NCBI RefSeq assembly: GCF_009727065.1
Contig: NZ_WNLP01000001.1
Span: 1 to 64,000, forward strand
Source: Bifidobacterium canis
Lineage (GTDB): Bacteria > Actinomycetota > Actinomycetes > Actinomycetales > Bifidobacteriaceae
Reading direction: 5' to 3'
DNA length: 64,000 nucleotides
Shown one piece after another: positions 9,124-17,440 of this stretch. Made by a program: the position numbers and the translations under genes. The notes under the pieces are model-generated. The model saw nothing but the letters and a program-made list of their open reading frames with translations. It made no database searches and had not been told where the DNA came from. How positions within the stretch are numbered: position 1 is the first letter of the stretch; every line of letters begins with the position of its first letter.

Positions 9124-9780
9124 ATGTTCGATTGGTCGTTCGTCTCGAAATACGCGCCGTTCTTCGTGAACGGCGCATGGATGACGCTGTTCATATCTGT
9201 ATTCGGCATCGCGCTCGCAATCCTCACCGGACTCGTGTGCGCGGGCATCGAAACCGCGAAAATTCCGGTGCTCAAGCAGATCACCAGCGTCTACATCGAG
9301 ATCAGCCGCAACACTCCGTTGCTCGTGCAATTGTATTTTCTATATTTCGGTCTGCCGAAAATCGGGTTCGTGTGGGACGCCGAAACCTGCGCGATCATAG
9401 GCCTGGGGTTCCTCGGCGGATCTTACATGGCGGAGGCCATGCGCGCCGGACTGCAGTCAGTGCCGCAGATTCAACGCGAGAACGCGTATATGCTCGGCTT
9501 CTCGAAATGGCAGACGTTGACGCGCGTCGTCGTGCCGCAAGCCGTGGGCATCAGCATGCCGGGCGTCGTGGCGAACGTGATCTTCCTGATCAAGGAGAGC
9601 TCGGTGGTCTCCGCGATCGCGCTCGCCGACGTGATGTATATGGCCAAGGATCTTATGGGCATGTATTACAACACGTATGAGTCGCTGTTCATGCTGATTG
9701 TCACCTATTTGATCATTCTGCTGCCGATCTCCATTCTCGGCACTTGGCTGGAGAGGAGGTTCGATTATGCAAGGCGCTAA
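9124..9780 (+). CDS. Polar amino acid ABC transporter permease (HisM/GlnP type), subunit 1
   Basis: A 218-residue membrane protein of the HEQRO-type polar amino acid permease family: NGAWMTLFISVFGIALAI at the first membrane segment, then SRNTPLLVQLYFLYFGLP, a family hallmark, and the EAA loop (YMAEAMRAGLQSVPQIQRENAYMLG). It overlaps the second permease gene by 14 bases, a sign of a heterodimeric channel made from one transcript. Start ATG 9124 has GGGGAG upstream. Confidence 0.9.
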   Translation: MFDWSFVSKYAPFFVNGAWMTLFISVFGIALAILTGLVCAGIETAKIPVLKQITSVYIEISRNTPLLVQLYFLYFGLPKIGFVWDAETCAIIGLGFLGGSYMAEAMRAGLQSVPQIQRENAYMLGFSKWQTLTRVVVPQAVGISMPGVVANVIFLIKESSVVSAIALADVMYMAKDLMGMYYNTYESLFMLIVTYLIILLPISILGTWLERRFDYARR

Positions 9781-10441
9781 CATTCTGCTCGAACCCGGCG
9801 TGTTCCCACGCTTGCTGCAGGGACTGTGGGTGACGGTGTGGATCGCCGCCGTTTCCGTGGGGCTGAGCATTCCAGTGGGGTTGATCACCGGTTGGCTGAT
9901 GACGTTGAAGAACCCGATCATCCGCTTCATCATGCGGTTCTACCTAGATTTCATTCGTATTATGCCGCAGCTCGCATTGCTGTTCATCGCGTTCTATGGC
10001 ATTGCCCGCATGTCGAACTGGAATCTGGACGCCACCGGCGCGTGCGTGCTCGTGTTCGTGCTGTGGGGCGGCGCCGAGCTCGGTGATCTGGTACGCGGCG
10101 CATTGCAGTCGATCCCGCAGATTCAATATGAGACCGCATACATGCTGGGCATGAGCAACTGGCAGTCGTTCGTTCACGTGATTCTGCCGCAGGCCGTGCG
10201 CCGACTGCTGCCCGGTGCGGTGAACCTGTCGACGCGCATTGTGAAAACCACGTCATTGGCCGTGCTGCTCGGCGTGGTCGAAGTGATCAAGGTGGGCCAG
10301 CAGATCATCGACGCGAACCGATTCCAATACCCGACCGGCACACTGTGGGTGTACGGCGTGATCTTCGTGATGTATTTCATCGTGTGCTGGCCGCTGTCGC
10401 TGGTGGCACACGCACTTGAAAAGAGGTGGGCAAATGACTGA
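9767..10441 (+). CDS. Polar amino acid ABC transporter permease, subunit 2
   Basis: A 224-residue partner permease with the same layout as the gene before it: LLQGLWVTVWIAAVSVGLSI, then YLDFIRIMPQLALLFIAFYG and an EAA loop with GALQSIPQIQYETAYMLG. Start ATG 9767 has GGAGAGGAGG upstream. It overlaps the ATPase gene by eight bases. Both subunits should form the membrane channel for an amino acid. Confidence 0.9.
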   Translation: MQGANILLEPGVFPRLLQGLWVTVWIAAVSVGLSIPVGLITGWLMTLKNPIIRFIMRFYLDFIRIMPQLALLFIAFYGIARMSNWNLDATGACVLVFVLWGGAELGDLVRGALQSIPQIQYETAYMLGMSNWQSFVHVILPQAVRRLLPGAVNLSTRIVKTTSLAVLLGVVEVIKVGQQIIDANRFQYPTGTLWVYGVIFVMYFIVCWPLSLVAHALEKRWAND

Positions 10442-11312
10442 GCAGACTGTGCAAGTTGAGACTGTGCAGAACAGGCAGACTGACGATGCGGCTGCGATGC
10501 TGCAGGTGACTGACTTGGTGAAGCATTATGCCGGCGCGGAGCACAACGTGTTCGACGGCATCTCGTTCTCGGTGCCGAAAGGCAAGGTGCTGGTGATCGT
10601 CGGGCCATCCGGTTCCGGCAAGTCGACGCTGCTGCGCACGATCGCCGGTTTGGAGCCGATTCAGGGCGGCACGATCTCGCTTGACGGGCAGGTGATCGAA
10701 ACCGGCAAACCCGGCAACGAGAACAGCGGGCGCGCCAAGCGGCCCGAAGCGTTGCGCACGAAATTCGGCATGGTGTTCCAAAGCTACGAACTGTTCCCGA
10801 ACAAAGACGTGCTCGGCAACATTACGATGGCTCCGATCCTCGTGCAAAAGCGCAAGAAAGCCGAAGCCGAACGCGAAGCCATGCAACTGCTGGAACGCGT
10901 GGGGTTGGCGGATCGCGCCCACGCCAAGCCGCACGAGCTTTCCGGCGGCCAGAGGCAGCGCGTGGCGATCTGCCGTGCGTTGATTCTGCATCCGGAGATC
11001 CTGCTGCTTGACGAGATCACGGCGGCACTCGACCCCGAGATGGTGCACGAAGTGCTCGAAGTGGTGGTGGAATTGGCCGACGCCGGTCAGACCATGCTCA
11101 TCGTGACGCACGAGATGCAGTTCGCACGTGCGATCGCCGACCGCGTGATTCTGCTGGCAGACGGCAAGATCGTCGACAGGTCCACCGACCCTGAGCAGTT
11201 CTTCACCGATCCGCAGACGGAGCGCGCCAAGGAGTTCCTGCACTCCTTTGACTTCAAGCGCAACCGCACCGAACAGGCCGAAGAAGCATTGGAACGTTTC
11301 GACAACGAATAA
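10434..11312 (+). CDS. Polar amino acid ABC transporter ATP-binding protein (GlnQ/HisP type)
   Basis: A 292-residue ATPase with Walker [10 protein letters not shown], the Q-loop [16 protein letters not shown] typical of the amino-acid class, signature [16 protein letters not shown], Walker [14 protein letters not shown] and the H-loop THEMQFA. Start ATG 10434 follows AAGAGGTGGGCAA and overlaps the permease stop. An N-terminal stretch of ~20 polar residues precedes the domain. It powers the permease pair encoded upstream. Confidence 0.93.
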   Translation: MTEQTVQVETVQNRQTDDAAAMLQVTDLVKHYAGAEHNVFDGISFSVPKGKVLVIVGPSGSGKSTLLRTIAGLEPIQGGTISLDGQVIETGKPGNENSGRAKRPEALRTKFGMVFQSYELFPNKDVLGNITMAPILVQKRKKAEAEREAMQLLERVGLADRAHAKPHELSGGQRQRVAICRALILHPEILLLDEITAALDPEMVHEVLEVVVELADAGQTMLIVTHEMQFARAIADRVILLADGKIVDRSTDPEQFFTDPQTERAKEFLHSFDFKRNRTEQAEEALERFDNE

Positions 11313-11381
11313 AGGGCAACCAGACGTTGTTGAAGTGAAGAGAATTTGATCAATAGGGAAGAGCGAAGAAAGGACACAACC

Positions 11382-12299
11382 ATGAGCTCATCCATGTTCA
11401 AACAGCTGGGAAAGGCAATCGCGGCAGCGGGGGCTGCGGTGATGATGATCACCGCTGTTGCCGCTTGTGGCCCGAACGCAGCCACCCCAAGCGAAGCCGG
11501 ATCAGCTTCCGGCGATTCCACCACGACCACCACGGTGAAGGCACGCTCGCTCGATGACATCAAGAAGTCCGGCGAACTGCGTGTGGCCGTGTTCTCCGAC
11601 AAAGCGCCGTTCGGCTATGTCGATAAAGACGGCAACTACGCCGGCTACGACGTTGTGTTCGCTGAACGTCTCGCCAAAGACCTCGGCGTCAAGCCCGTCT
11701 ACACGTCGGTCGATCCGGCCGCCCGCGTCGACGTGCTCGCCTCCAACAAGGTTGACGTGACGCTGGCGAACTTCACGGTGACGAAGGAACGCGCCGAAAA
11801 GGTTGATTTCGCCAAGCCATACATGAAGGTGTCGCTCGGCATCGTCTCACCTGAAAAAGCGCCGATCAACGACGTGAAAGAGCTGGATGGCAAAACGCTG
11901 ATCGTCGCCAAGGGCACGACCGCCGAACCGTATTTCGAGAAGAACTACCCGAACGTCAAGCTGCTGAAATTCGACCAGTACGCCGATGCCTACAACGCCC
12001 TGCTCGACGGGCGAGGCGACGCGATGAGCACCGACAACACCGAGGTGCTCGCTTGGGCGAAGGCCAACAAGGGCTACACGGTGGGTGTCACCGAACTCGG
12101 TGACGTCGAGACGATTGCGCCAGCAGTGCAGAAGGGCAACAAGGAGCTGCTCGACTACATCAACAGCGAAATCGAACCCCTCGGCAAGGAGAAGTTCTTC
12201 CACAAGGACTTCGAACAGACGCTGAAGCCGGTGTATGGTTCCGAAGTCGATCCAGACGACATCGTTGTGGAATCCGGAGTCGTCGAGGAATCCAAGTAA
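11382..12299 (+). CDS. Amino acid ABC transporter substrate-binding lipoprotein
   Basis: A 305-residue lipoprotein with signal peptide and lipobox (AVAAC, Cys29), a short Ser/Thr-rich linker, and a solute-binding protein family 3 domain: RSLDDIKKSGELRVAVFSDKAPFGYVDKDGNYAGYDV, then ANFTVTKERAEKVDFAKPY, the canonical family 3 ligand pocket motif. This class binds polar amino acids or cystine. It is the last gene of the importer operon, followed at once by a terminator. Start ATG 11382 has GAAAGGACA upstream. Confidence 0.92.
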   Translation: MSSSMFKQLGKAIAAAGAAVMMITAVAACGPNAATPSEAGSASGDSTTTTTVKARSLDDIKKSGELRVAVFSDKAPFGYVDKDGNYAGYDVVFAERLAKDLGVKPVYTSVDPAARVDVLASNKVDVTLANFTVTKERAEKVDFAKPYMKVSLGIVSPEKAPINDVKELDGKTLIVAKGTTAEPYFEKNYPNVKLLKFDQYADAYNALLDGRGDAMSTDNTEVLAWAKANKGYTVGVTELGDVETIAPAVQKGNKELLDYINSEIEPLGKEKFFHKDFEQTLKPVYGSEVDPDDIVVESGVVEESK

Positions 12300-12317
12300 T
12301 CCATCGATTCTCATAAG

Positions 12318-12364
12318 AATGGCGCTTGCGTAGATTTATCGTCTATGCAAGCGCCATTCCTTTT
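12318..12364 (+). terminator. Terminator of the amino acid importer operon
   Basis: AATGGCGCTTGCGTAGA pairs with TCTATGCAAGCGCCATT across a short loop, followed by CCTTTT. It starts 18 bases after the substrate-binding protein stop codon. Confidence 0.9.
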
Positions 12365-12770
12365 GCCGTTTTGTCAGATGGTTTTGCCGTTTTTGCTTAT
12401 GTTAGGGCTGTTTTGTGTGCCAAAACGTCAGATTCATCTGTAGAAACAGCGAAAGCATGCTGTTTTGCTGTTTTGCCGGCTGCTTTTGCCGTTTTGCTTA
12501 TGCTGGGGCTATTTGGCATGTCGGATCGTCAAATCTATTTGCCATAACGTCAAAATAATCTGTATTTGCTGTTTTGTCGGATGCTTTTGCCGTTTTATAC
12601 GGTTTTACGGCTGTTTTGTGTATCAGAACGTCAAATCCATCTGTAGAAACGGCGAAAGCATGCTATTTTGCCGTTTGTCAGATGATTTTGCCGTTTTTGC
12701 TTATGCTGGGGCTGTTTTGTGTGTATAAACAGCAAATCCATCTGATATAACGTCAAAATATTTTTATAGC
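12361..12770. repeat. 102-bp tandem repeat, ~4 units
   Basis: Units begin near 12361, 12463, 12565 and 12666, so the period is 101-102 bases. Each begins TTTTGC(C/T)GTTTT and has GCTTATG(C/T)T(A/G)GGGCT-like and AACGTCAAAT-CATCTGTA-like segments; units 1 and 3 also share GAAACAGCGAAAGCATGCT-like text. Each unit may itself be a diverged pair of ~51-base halves (TTTTG...GTCAGAT...GC..ATG). The tract is T-rich on the + strand, unlike the surrounding genes. Short open frames run through it but have no ribosome site or known domain. It is not a CRISPR: there are no short identical repeats with unique spacers. Confidence 0.75.
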
Positions 12771-12781
12771 CGTGTTGGGTC

Positions 12782-12894
12782 GCGCCTAGGGGTGGGCGGT
12801 GATGCGCGCTTCGTCAGGGTATTCGTTCTCGCCGCACTTCGTGTGGCTCGAGGCGAATGTTCCTCAGCGCACATCACCGCCCACCCCTAGGCGC
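12782..12894. repeat. 113-bp palindromic element
   Basis: The left arm GCGCCTAGGGGTGGGCGGTGATG and right arm CATCACCGCCCACCCCTAGGCGC are perfect inverted copies. The inner part continues the pairing imperfectly (ATTCGTTCTCGCCGCAC against GTGTGGCTCGAGGCGAAT) up to a TTC tip, so the whole 113 bases can form one long hairpin. It lies in a gene-free stretch. A partial echo (GCCCACCTAGGCG) follows near 12957. It is unlike the 128-bp elements in sequence. Confidence 0.75.
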
Positions 12895-12929
12895 AGATTC
12901 GTAGGGGCTCATCCTCACGGCATTTGGTT

Positions 12930-12941
12930 GGGGGGGGGGGG
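12930..12941 (+). repeat. Poly-G tract of 12 bases
   Basis: Twelve uninterrupted G residues lie 95 bases before the start of a small membrane protein gene. Tracts of this length slip during replication and can tune a promoter in other bacteria. The true length is doubtful because homopolymers elsewhere in this sequence seem miscounted. Confidence 0.6.
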
Positions 12942-13036
12942 AGACGTCTCTCGGTGCCCACCTAGGCGTAATCGCATTTCGCACGCCTGCATATATGTTG
13001 TGTGCAGGAAGATCGTTCACAGAGAAAGAGCCTGCT

Positions 13037-13318
13037 ATGACTACGGAACCGACATATGCCCATGCCAGCGCGCATAATCTCGGCAGCGGTGCCCGCCGTT
13101 TCATCGTGTTGTGCTATGTTTGCGCACTGGTTTTTCCACCGCTTGGACTCGTGCTGTTCATTGTGGCGTTGCGCAGAAATCACAGCGCCAATGGAACGGA
13201 ACGCGCGGCAATCATCGGAGGAATCGTCCTTGGCATCATCAATACATTGCTGCAGTACGTTGATTGGCGACGCGTATGTAGCGCGATTCGCGCGCATCGC
13301 CGCAGTGCGCGTGCGTAG
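13037..13318 (+). CDS. Small membrane protein of unknown function
   Basis: A 93-residue protein with two hydrophobic segments (about residues 20-46 and 58-72) joined by a short basic loop (RRNHSANGTER) and an Arg-rich tail. The layout resembles small DUF4190-like or TM2-like membrane proteins, but I cannot name a family. ATG at 13037 has GAAAGAG upstream. It lies downstream of the repeat tract and the poly-G run and converges on the SPFH gene across a shared terminator. Confidence 0.55.
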   Translation: MTTEPTYAHASAHNLGSGARRFIVLCYVCALVFPPLGLVLFIVALRRNHSANGTERAAIIGGIVLGIINTLLQYVDWRRVCSAIRAHRRSARA

Positions 13319-13359
13319 CGTTACGTTCTCAGCAATCGGTGACACAGCACCGGCAAACG

Positions 13360-13402
13360 ATTGGGCGTCCAAGTATTTTCAGCAATACTTGGACGCCCAA
13401 TC
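13360..13402. terminator. Bidirectional terminator
   Basis: ATTGGGCGTCCAAGTATT pairs with AATACTTGGACGCCCAAT around a six-base loop, between two convergent genes. No strong T run follows on the + side, so the strength is uncertain. Confidence 0.75.
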
Positions 13403-13432
13403 AGTGTTTTGTGTGCGATACGGTGAAACTTA

Positions 13433-14341
13433 CTAATTGTTCTGTGGGGTGGAATCCTGCGTGGTGAGCATCGCCTGCGTCATCTGGTTGAACAGATCGG
13501 AGTAGCCGCCTGGAGTCGATGCCGGAACCACGAGCGTTTTCGCGTTCTTCGATTCGGATAGCGAACGGAGCACATCGAGGTATTGGTTGAACAGTACCAC
13601 GTTGTTGACGGCGGAGATGTCCATGCCGACTTCCTGAAGGCTCTTGATCTGGTCGACGATGCCGTCTGCGATCTCGCGGCGATAGTTCGCCTGGCCCTCA
13701 CCCTGCAGGCGCACCTTCTCAGCTTCGGCGGCAGCCTGCGTCTCGATCTGAATGCGCATGGCCTCGGCACGCTGACGAGTCGCTTCCTTTTCGCGCTGTG
13801 CGGCGTTGATCGAATCCATTGCAGACTTCACCTGCGGGCTCGGGTCGATCGCCGTGATCAGCGTCTTGACCACAGTAAAGCCGAAGCGGGCCATTTCGGT
13901 GCCGACGGTCTGCTGCACGTCAGCCGCCACCGAATCCTTCTTCGCGAAGGCGTCGTCAAGCGTGAGCATAGGAATCGCGGAGCGCAGGGCGTCTTCCATG
14001 TACGAACGCAGCTGCCCCTGCGGGTCGCGCAATTCGTAATATGCCTTAGCCACGTTGTCGGGATTCACGCGATACTGCGTCGATGCAGCAATCGTCACGA
14101 ACACATTGTCGAGCGTCTTCGTCTCGAGTTTCACATTGAGCTGTGAAACTCGCATGTTCGTTTTCATCGCGATGCGGTCGACGAACGGAACGAGCAGGTG
14201 AATGCCGGCGAAGCGAACCGCGCGGAATTTGCCGAAGCGTTCGATGACGTATGCCTGCTGCTGTGGCACGACGTAAATCGCCATGCACACCAGCACGATC
14301 ACGATCACCAGTAACACGATGAGCGAGATAAACGAGCCCAT
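13433..14341 (-). CDS. SPFH/band 7 (stomatin-like) membrane protein
   Basis: A 302-residue protein: one N-terminal membrane segment (ISLIVLLVIVIVLVCMAIYVV), then the SPFH domain (VPQQQAYVIERFGKF, FVDRIAMKTNMR) and a charged Ala/Glu-rich coiled-coil (about residues 185-235) before a flexible tail. Such proteins form oligomeric scaffolds in membrane microdomains and often bind proteases. No NfeD partner gene is adjacent. ATG 14341 follows AGAAAGAAGGAAATC; the longer frame upstream has no ribosome site. Confidence 0.9.
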   Translation of the reverse strand: MGSFISLIVLLVIVIVLVCMAIYVVPQQQAYVIERFGKFRAVRFAGIHLLVPFVDRIAMKTNMRVSQLNVKLETKTLDNVFVTIAASTQYRVNPDNVAKAYYELRDPQGQLRSYMEDALRSAIPMLTLDDAFAKKDSVAADVQQTVGTEMARFGFTVVKTLITAIDPSPQVKSAMDSINAAQREKEATRQRAEAMRIQIETQAAAEAEKVRLQGEGQANYRREIADGIVDQIKSLQEVGMDISAVNNVVLFNQYLDVLRSLSESKNAKTLVVPASTPGGYSDLFNQMTQAMLTTQDSTPQNN

Positions 14342-14546
14342 GATTTCCTTCTTTCTCTCGTCATGGCGCAATAGCTCAAGAGTATCTGAAAGAAGCATGC
14401 CAGTTCGCGTGCTGTTCGGGAGCCGGATATGGCGTCGAGCGAGTGTCTCATAATGTGAAACACTGAATCCGCATATTGATTCGCTCACAGCTCAAGATAA
14501 TGCGAAAACTATGCAGTGAGTTCGTCACAGTCGAACGCGCCAAACT

Positions 14547-14576
14547 TTTTCGACCAATATAAATATTGGTCGAAAA
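14547..14576. repeat. Perfect 28-of-30-bp palindrome, core CGACCAATAT / ATATTGGTCG
   Basis: Two perfect 14-base arms beginning TTTTCGACCAATAT, separated by AA. It shares the arm sequence with the palindrome at 44341-44366 and the half copies at 21351 and 14651. It lies about 205 bases upstream of the SPFH gene and next to a terminator. Confidence 0.7.
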
Positions 14577-14578
14577 TG

Positions 14579-14619
14579 CAAAAGCCCTACTGCGAACTAG
14601 TATTCAGTAGGGCTTTTGA
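14579..14619 (-). terminator. Terminator of the patatin-like gene
   Basis: AAAAGCCCTACTG pairs with CAGTAGGGCTTTT; the flanking A and T runs let it work in both directions. The patatin-like gene ends 50 bases away on the minus strand. Confidence 0.8.
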
Positions 14620-14650
14620 GTACGTGCCTCGAGAGATGTTGTTCTGCTTA

Positions 14651-14664
14651 ACCAATATATTGGT
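14651..14664. repeat. 14-bp palindrome ACCAATATATTGGT
   Basis: A short perfect member of the dispersed palindrome family, six bases past the stop of the patatin-like gene and about 75 bases from the larger copy at 14547. Confidence 0.5.
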
Positions 14665-14669
14665 CAAAA

Positions 14670-15548
14670 TCAGGAAGCGAGGAAGTCTTTGATTTGCGCG
14701 GCCTGTGCGTAACCGGCACGGTACATGCGCTCAAGTCCTTCGAACGTCTTCGTCAGTGTGGAGAGCCCGTAGAGCTCTTCGGGAGCGAGAATAAGCACGC
14801 GCCCGTCATCGCGGTATTTCTTGGCGAGAGCCACCTCGTCGTTGTACGTCTTGTAGCGGTTGAGCAGTCGCTCGGCAGCGGCGGGGTAGGAGTGGCGCAG
14901 AATGCGCGCCGGAGCGACGTCGTGATGCTGTTCGCGCAGCACGTCGAGCTGGCGCGTCAGAATCACCACAACGCGGTCGCAGCCGTCATCAATCGCCTTC
15001 TGCACCGGAATCGGGTCGACGATGCCGCCGTCAAAATACGGCACGCCGTCGATGAACTGCGGTTGGCAGGCGACAGGCACGGCGGAACTCGCCTTCATGA
15101 TGCTGAAGTCGTCGTAGTGCACGTCATCTTTGGTGAAATACTTCGCGGAGCCATCCTCACCATTGCAGGCGACCACGGTGAACTCGGCGGGGTTCTTCTC
15201 GAACGCCGCATAATCCACCGGATTCTCACCGTCGTGATTGCTCAGCGTGCCATACACGTAGTCGAGGTCGCAGAAATTGTGCTTGTGAATGAAGTTGTCT
15301 ACGCTCGCGTATTCCTTGCGGAACGCGTACTGCGTGTAGAACGTGTGGTTGCGGCCGAGCTGACCCGCCATATACGAGGTCAGGTTCGCGGAGCCGGCGG
15401 AAACGCCGTAGCAGCGGTCGAAGTTGATGCCCTCTTCAAGCAGGCGATCTTCCACTCCCGCGCCGAAAATCGCGCGGAAGCCGCCGCCGACGTCGATGAC
15501 GCCGGTTTTATGCGCGTTCGTGTGTGAACTGGCGGGTGCTGCGGTCAT
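14670..15548 (-). CDS. Patatin-like phospholipase
   Basis: A 292-residue protein with all patatin elements: the Gly-rich oxyanion segment VGGGFRAIFGAG near residue 20, the nucleophile elbow GVSAGS (Ser in G-x-S-x-G) and the catalytic Asp in FDGGIVDPIPV near residue 170. The dyad should cleave acyl groups from lipids. It belongs to the YjjU/RssA-like bacterial branch by length and layout. ATG 15548 has AGGAGAACTC upstream. It is alone on its transcript with a terminator behind it. Confidence 0.9.
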   Translation of the reverse strand: MTAAPASSHTNAHKTGVIDVGGGFRAIFGAGVEDRLLEEGINFDRCYGVSAGSANLTSYMAGQLGRNHTFYTQYAFRKEYASVDNFIHKHNFCDLDYVYGTLSNHDGENPVDYAAFEKNPAEFTVVACNGEDGSAKYFTKDDVHYDDFSIMKASSAVPVACQPQFIDGVPYFDGGIVDPIPVQKAIDDGCDRVVVILTRQLDVLREQHHDVAPARILRHSYPAAAERLLNRYKTYNDEVALAKKYRDDGRVLILAPEELYGLSTLTKTFEGLERMYRAGYAQAAQIKDFLAS

Positions 15549-15682
15549 GAGTTCTCCTCATTTCTCGATGTCTCTGCAATATTCTCTCGTGATATTTCGC
15601 ACGCAAGATTTTTCCGTAAATACGTTTGAGTCTAGTGTTGCGCGAGTATTTGGCGGGCCGCATGCCCACGGATTAGAGCGAG

Positions 15683-16465
15683 TTATAGCGGGCGATTGAG
15701 CAGCTCGTTCGCAAGTGCGGCGATTCGCGGACTCGTGTCGGAATTCGCGAGCTGCACGCTGCCCTGCTGGTCTTCGGGCGCGAGCTCTCCGAGCGATTCG
15801 AGCACCACATGCAGGTGATGCGCAGTGCCCTCATTGCCGTCGATGATCGCCACGTGGTCGGGCAGCAGCTCGCGGAAGTAGTCGCGGTAGAACACGAAGT
15901 GCGTGCAGCCGAGCACCACCGAGTCAACGGAGTCGAGGTCGTACTGAGAGAAGTATTCATGCAGCGTGCTCATCACGAGATCATGGTCATCGAGCTGCCC
16001 ATGTTCGACGATTTCGACGAGCTTCGGGCAAGGCTGCTTGTAAATCGTGTGATCGTTCTCGAAGCGGTGCATGAGCGCGGCGAACTTCTTCTCGCGCAAC
16101 GTGAGCGGAGTGGCGGCGACGATGACGGTCTGGCGCTCGCCATGACCGCGGTCGCAGGCGACTTTGAGCGCGGGCTCCATGCCGATGATCGGGATGCTGT
16201 AGTGTTCGCGCAGCTGCTGCACGGCGCTCGACGTGGCGGTGTTGCAGGCGATGACGATTGCCTTGGCGCCCTGCTGCACCAGATGCTCCACAATATCGAA
16301 CGACAGTTCGCGCACTTGCTCCGGCGTTTTCGTGCCGTAGGGTGCGTGCGCGGAGTCGCCGAAGAAGATGACGTGCTCGTTCGGCAGATCTTGGCGAATC
16401 TGCTTGACCACGGAGATGCCGCCAAGTCCGGAATCGAATGCGCCGATTGGGGCAGTGGAAGTCAT
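15683..16465 (-). CDS. murI: Glutamate racemase
   Basis: A 260-residue enzyme that makes D-glutamate for peptidoglycan. FDSGLGG lies near the N-terminus; the two acid/base cysteines are in IACNTATS and VLGCTHF, with Asp and His partners in place. ATG 16465 follows AAAGAGG. It is divergent from dapF, another gene of cell-wall/lysine supply, across a 70-base gap. Confidence 0.95.
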   Translation of the reverse strand: MTSTAPIGAFDSGLGGISVVKQIRQDLPNEHVIFFGDSAHAPYGTKTPEQVRELSFDIVEHLVQQGAKAIVIACNTATSSAVQQLREHYSIPIIGMEPALKVACDRGHGERQTVIVAATPLTLREKKFAALMHRFENDHTIYKQPCPKLVEIVEHGQLDDHDLVMSTLHEYFSQYDLDSVDSVVLGCTHFVFYRDYFRELLPDHVAIIDGNEGTAHHLHVVLESLGELAPEDQQGSVQLANSDTSPRIAALANELLNRPL

Positions 16466-16535
16466 GAGGCCTCTTTTCTTTTCCGATCGCATTTTATTCT
16501 ACTCGAGAGATGGCTTTTGAGGTAGAGTGGGGCGT

Positions 16536-17435
16536 ATGAGTTTGCCAGAACATATGATCAAGGCGCAGGGCACCGGCAACGATTTCATCATGTATGCCGA
16601 CCCGAATGGTGAAGCGGCGCCTACGCAGAAGGAAATCGTGAAGGTGTGCGACCGACACTTCGGCATCGGCGCGGACGGGCTTATTCGCGTCACGCACCCG
16701 CAATACGTTGACGATTTGGACGAGCACACGGTTGAGGCGCTCCACGATGCCGGCGTGGAATGGTTCATGGACTACCGCAATGCAGACGGTTCATTGGCTG
16801 AGATGTGTGGCAATGGCACTCGCGCCACCGCGCAGTTTTTGGTGCAGCGCGGGCTGATCTCGTTGGGTGAGAACGAGTCGTTCAAACTCGGCACTCGCGC
16901 CGGCGCCAAGCGCATCACGCATCTGCCCGACGATGCCGAGCTCGGCTCTCAACTGTTCCGCGTCGACATGGGCAAATGGTCCATGGGCGCCAGGAACGAA
17001 TACACGGTGACCATCCCCGGTTCGCAAGGCGAGGGCAAGGGTACGTTCGTCGACATGGGCAATCCGCACGTGGTGACGATCGTCGAAGACGCCTATTCCA
17101 CACTGCCCGTGCTCGGCGACTTGGAGCTGACCCACGCGCCAGACGTGACGCCGGAACTGCCGAACGGCCAGAACGTGGAATTCGCGCGCATCGACAACCT
17201 CGACACCGAGCGCGACTTGGGCGACGCCTCAATGCGCGTGTACGAGCGCGGCGTGGGTGAGACGCTGGCCTGCGGAACGGGCATGTGCGCCACGGCCATC
17301 GTGCTCCGCGCCAAAACGCAGATCGACCACTGGCGCATTCACGTGCTCGGTGGCACTGTGCGCGTTGATGTGACCGATGATTCGGTGATGCTCACCGGCC
17401 CTGCCGCCCTCACCGCCGAATTCCAGCTCCTCTAG
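16536..17435 (+). CDS. dapF: Diaminopimelate epimerase
   Basis: A 299-residue enzyme that converts LL- to meso-diaminopimelate. The catalytic cysteine pair is clear: MCGNGTRA and LACGTGMCA. KAQGTGNDF opens the first of the two mirrored domains. ATG 16536 has a -10-like TAGAGT seven bases upstream and no clear ribosome site, so the mRNA may be leaderless. Its 3' end is only five bases from the convergent VKOR gene. A middle insertion (residues 60-75) fits other bifidobacterial forms as far as I can judge. Confidence 0.94.
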   Translation: MSLPEHMIKAQGTGNDFIMYADPNGEAAPTQKEIVKVCDRHFGIGADGLIRVTHPQYVDDLDEHTVEALHDAGVEWFMDYRNADGSLAEMCGNGTRATAQFLVQRGLISLGENESFKLGTRAGAKRITHLPDDAELGSQLFRVDMGKWSMGARNEYTVTIPGSQGEGKGTFVDMGNPHVVTIVEDAYSTLPVLGDLELTHAPDVTPELPNGQNVEFARIDNLDTERDLGDASMRVYERGVGETLACGTGMCATAIVLRAKTQIDHWRIHVLGGTVRVDVTDDSVMLTGPAALTAEFQLL

Positions 17436-17440
17436 CGTAT

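Noticed and set aside
12326..12728. Short open frames over the 102-bp array
   Set aside because: They begin inside a terminator, have no ribosome site and only reflect a repeat length divisible by three.
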